Part shown: in pieces, positions 63,187-64,000 of the stretch
Layout: each line of letters begins with the position of its first letter
Numbering within the stretch: the stretch's first letter is position 1
NCBI GenBank assembly: GCA_043228905.1
Contig: JBHGNT010000011.1
Span: forward strand, 3,534,001 to 3,598,000
Length of the DNA: 64,000 nucleotides
Source: Azolla caroliniana
Lineage: Eukaryota > Polypodiophyta
Direction of reading: 5' to 3'
Notes under the pieces: model-generated
Databases searched by the model: none
Seen by the model: the letters and a program-made list of their open reading frames with translations, nothing else
What the model was told of the DNA's origin: nothing
Made by a program: the position numbers and the translations under genes

Positions 63187-63559
63187 TTGATGAATGCCCA
63201 GATATGCCGGGAAGAAGTGAACGTAGCATCTGACATTACCGGTGAGCTGCGGTACAAGAGACTGTGTCATATGAGCCAGAAGGGGATGAAGAGACTTGCT
63301 GAAGACAATCTCATTCCGGTGAAGGATGTGCAACTTGAGAAGTGCACTGACCGTCTTGCCGGCAAGCAAAACCGAACCTCCTTCCGGTCAAGACTGACGA
63401 TGAGATGGAATGCACCACTGGAGCTGGTGCATACCGATGTGTGTCAAGTAGACACGAAGTCACATGCCGGATTGCAGTACTTCGTGACATTCATAGATGA
63501 CCACAGCCGGAAGCTGTGGGTATCGCCGTTGAAGATGAAGGATAAGGTGCTATCTGTCT
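63187..63559 (+). pseudogene. RLC-10 pre-integrase and integrase start
   Basis: GELRYKRLCHMSQKGMKRLAEDNLI, CTDRLAGKQNRTSFRSR, HTDVCQVDTKSHAGLQYFVTFIDDHSRKLWVSPLKMKDKVLSVL. It contains the first catalytic Asp and is cut by the LTR at 63560. Confidence 0.87.
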
Positions 63560-64000
63560 TGTTAAGTAATTAGGTAATTAACTAGGGTTAATTAGAGACT
63601 AATTATATGGTTACGTTACGCAGCGGAAGATTAGTATGATATGTGCGTGAGAGTGTGTGAGAGGAAGAGAGAGAGAGAGGAAGTTACACTTATGAACACG
63701 AAGATAAATGGGGGATGATTGACTATATTGAAAAGTGTCATCAATGTTAAAAAATACCCACAATGAGGTATATATACAACCCATGTGCAAAGGTGCACAT
63801 GTGTGGGTAGAACATAGGTACTTATGTGTAAGTCCTACATTAAATGTACTAAGGAGTGGAGGATCTAGAATATCCCACTTAAGTACAAGGTCCTATTTTA
63901 AAGGCTTAAGGTCAACACATTAACTAGATTCGATCTAGGTAACTAGTAAGTTACATGTGTTGACTAACTAGATTAAACTAGTTGAGCTTGATATCTCAAC
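63560..64000 (-). repeat. LTR of the RLC-1 family, running to the window edge
   Basis: TGTTAAGTAATTAGG...ATATCTCAAC follows the RLC-1 LTR along its length, with a short GA run at 63665-63679. The window stops one base before the expected terminal A. Either a solo LTR or a new minus-strand element starts here. It is the most diverged of the three copies of this LTR. Confidence 0.88.

Larger units (their letters stand above)
54723..63559 (+). mobile_element. RLC-10: Ty1/copia element with LTR split by RLG-11
   Basis: Plus strand. The 5' LTR is in two parts, 54723-55146 and 61763-61907, separated by RLG-11. A primer-like site TGGTATTAGAGC follows at 61911, gag starts at 61937, and protease and part of integrase continue to 63559, where another LTR (63560) cuts it off. 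Gag, protease and pre-integrase all contain stops. Its LTR family also supplies the solo LTR at 25461-26318. Confidence 0.87.

Overview
The window is nuclear DNA of a large-genome land plant. The support is an intronless plant-type secreted LRR protein gene, plant-type Ty1/copia and chromodomain Ty3/gypsy retrotransposons, initiator-tRNA-Met primer sites, abundant (GA)n/(CA)n/(ACAT)n microsatellites, and a fragment of mitochondrial-type large-subunit rRNA. The style fits a fern or another non-flowering vascular plant better than a compact angiosperm genome. That taxon guess is inference and weak.

Layout. 1-12734: one convincing host gene, a GC-rich LRR protein gene on the minus strand (2310-3767) with a signal peptide and a GPI-anchor-like tail, followed by a 34-bp telobox-containing tandem repeat. 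The rest is AT-rich spacer with microsatellites and no gene I can support. 12735-29466: a nested stack of four retroelements. RLC-1 (copia, minus, 12740-29461, TSD ATGGG) carries about 356 bp of mitochondrial-type LSU rRNA spliced into its left LTR. RLC-2 (copia, plus, 13223-24743, TSD GAAAT) is inserted inside that rRNA. RLC-3 (copia, minus, 14444-20515) is inserted in the gag of RLC-2. A solo LTR (25461-26318) sits in the pol of RLC-1. 29467-33321: spacer with short tandem repeats, a hairpin, a SINE-like B box and a captured copia RT scrap. 33322-52890: decayed RLC-5 (copia, minus) is broken by RLC-6 (copia, plus). RLC-6 is itself broken by RLG-7, an apparently intact chromovirus (36474-42394, TSD ACAAG). 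RLG-8, a young deleted gypsy element (45260-49069, TSD GAAGG), lies in the RT of RLC-5. 52890-64000: RLC-9 (copia, plus), cut by RLC-10 (copia, plus). The LTR of RLC-10 is split by RLG-11 (chromovirus, minus, TSD TAGGG), which carries another solo LTR-like insert (60105-60920). RLC-10 ends at a further LTR of the RLC-1 family that runs off the window.

How the genes work together: each autonomous element encodes Gag, protease, reverse transcriptase/RNase H and integrase. Copia order is gag-PR-IN-RT-RH; gypsy order is gag-PR-RT-RH-IN-chromodomain. Only RLG-7 has both reading frames open, and it could supply its relative RLG-11 in trans. The most interesting signal is that RLG-7 and RLG-11 lack a normal tRNA primer site. 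Each instead has a primer-binding sequence complementary to the predicted 5' end of its own transcript, and the two elements show compensatory base changes in this pairing. That points to Tf1/sushi-like self-primed reverse transcription in a plant chromovirus lineage. Both LTRs also carry antisense tRNA-like modules. Other notable points are a candidate -1 frameshift heptamer at the end of RLG-7 gag, an in-frame extension of the RLC-3 polyprotein between two polypurine tracts, and an LTR-age order that contradicts the nesting order.
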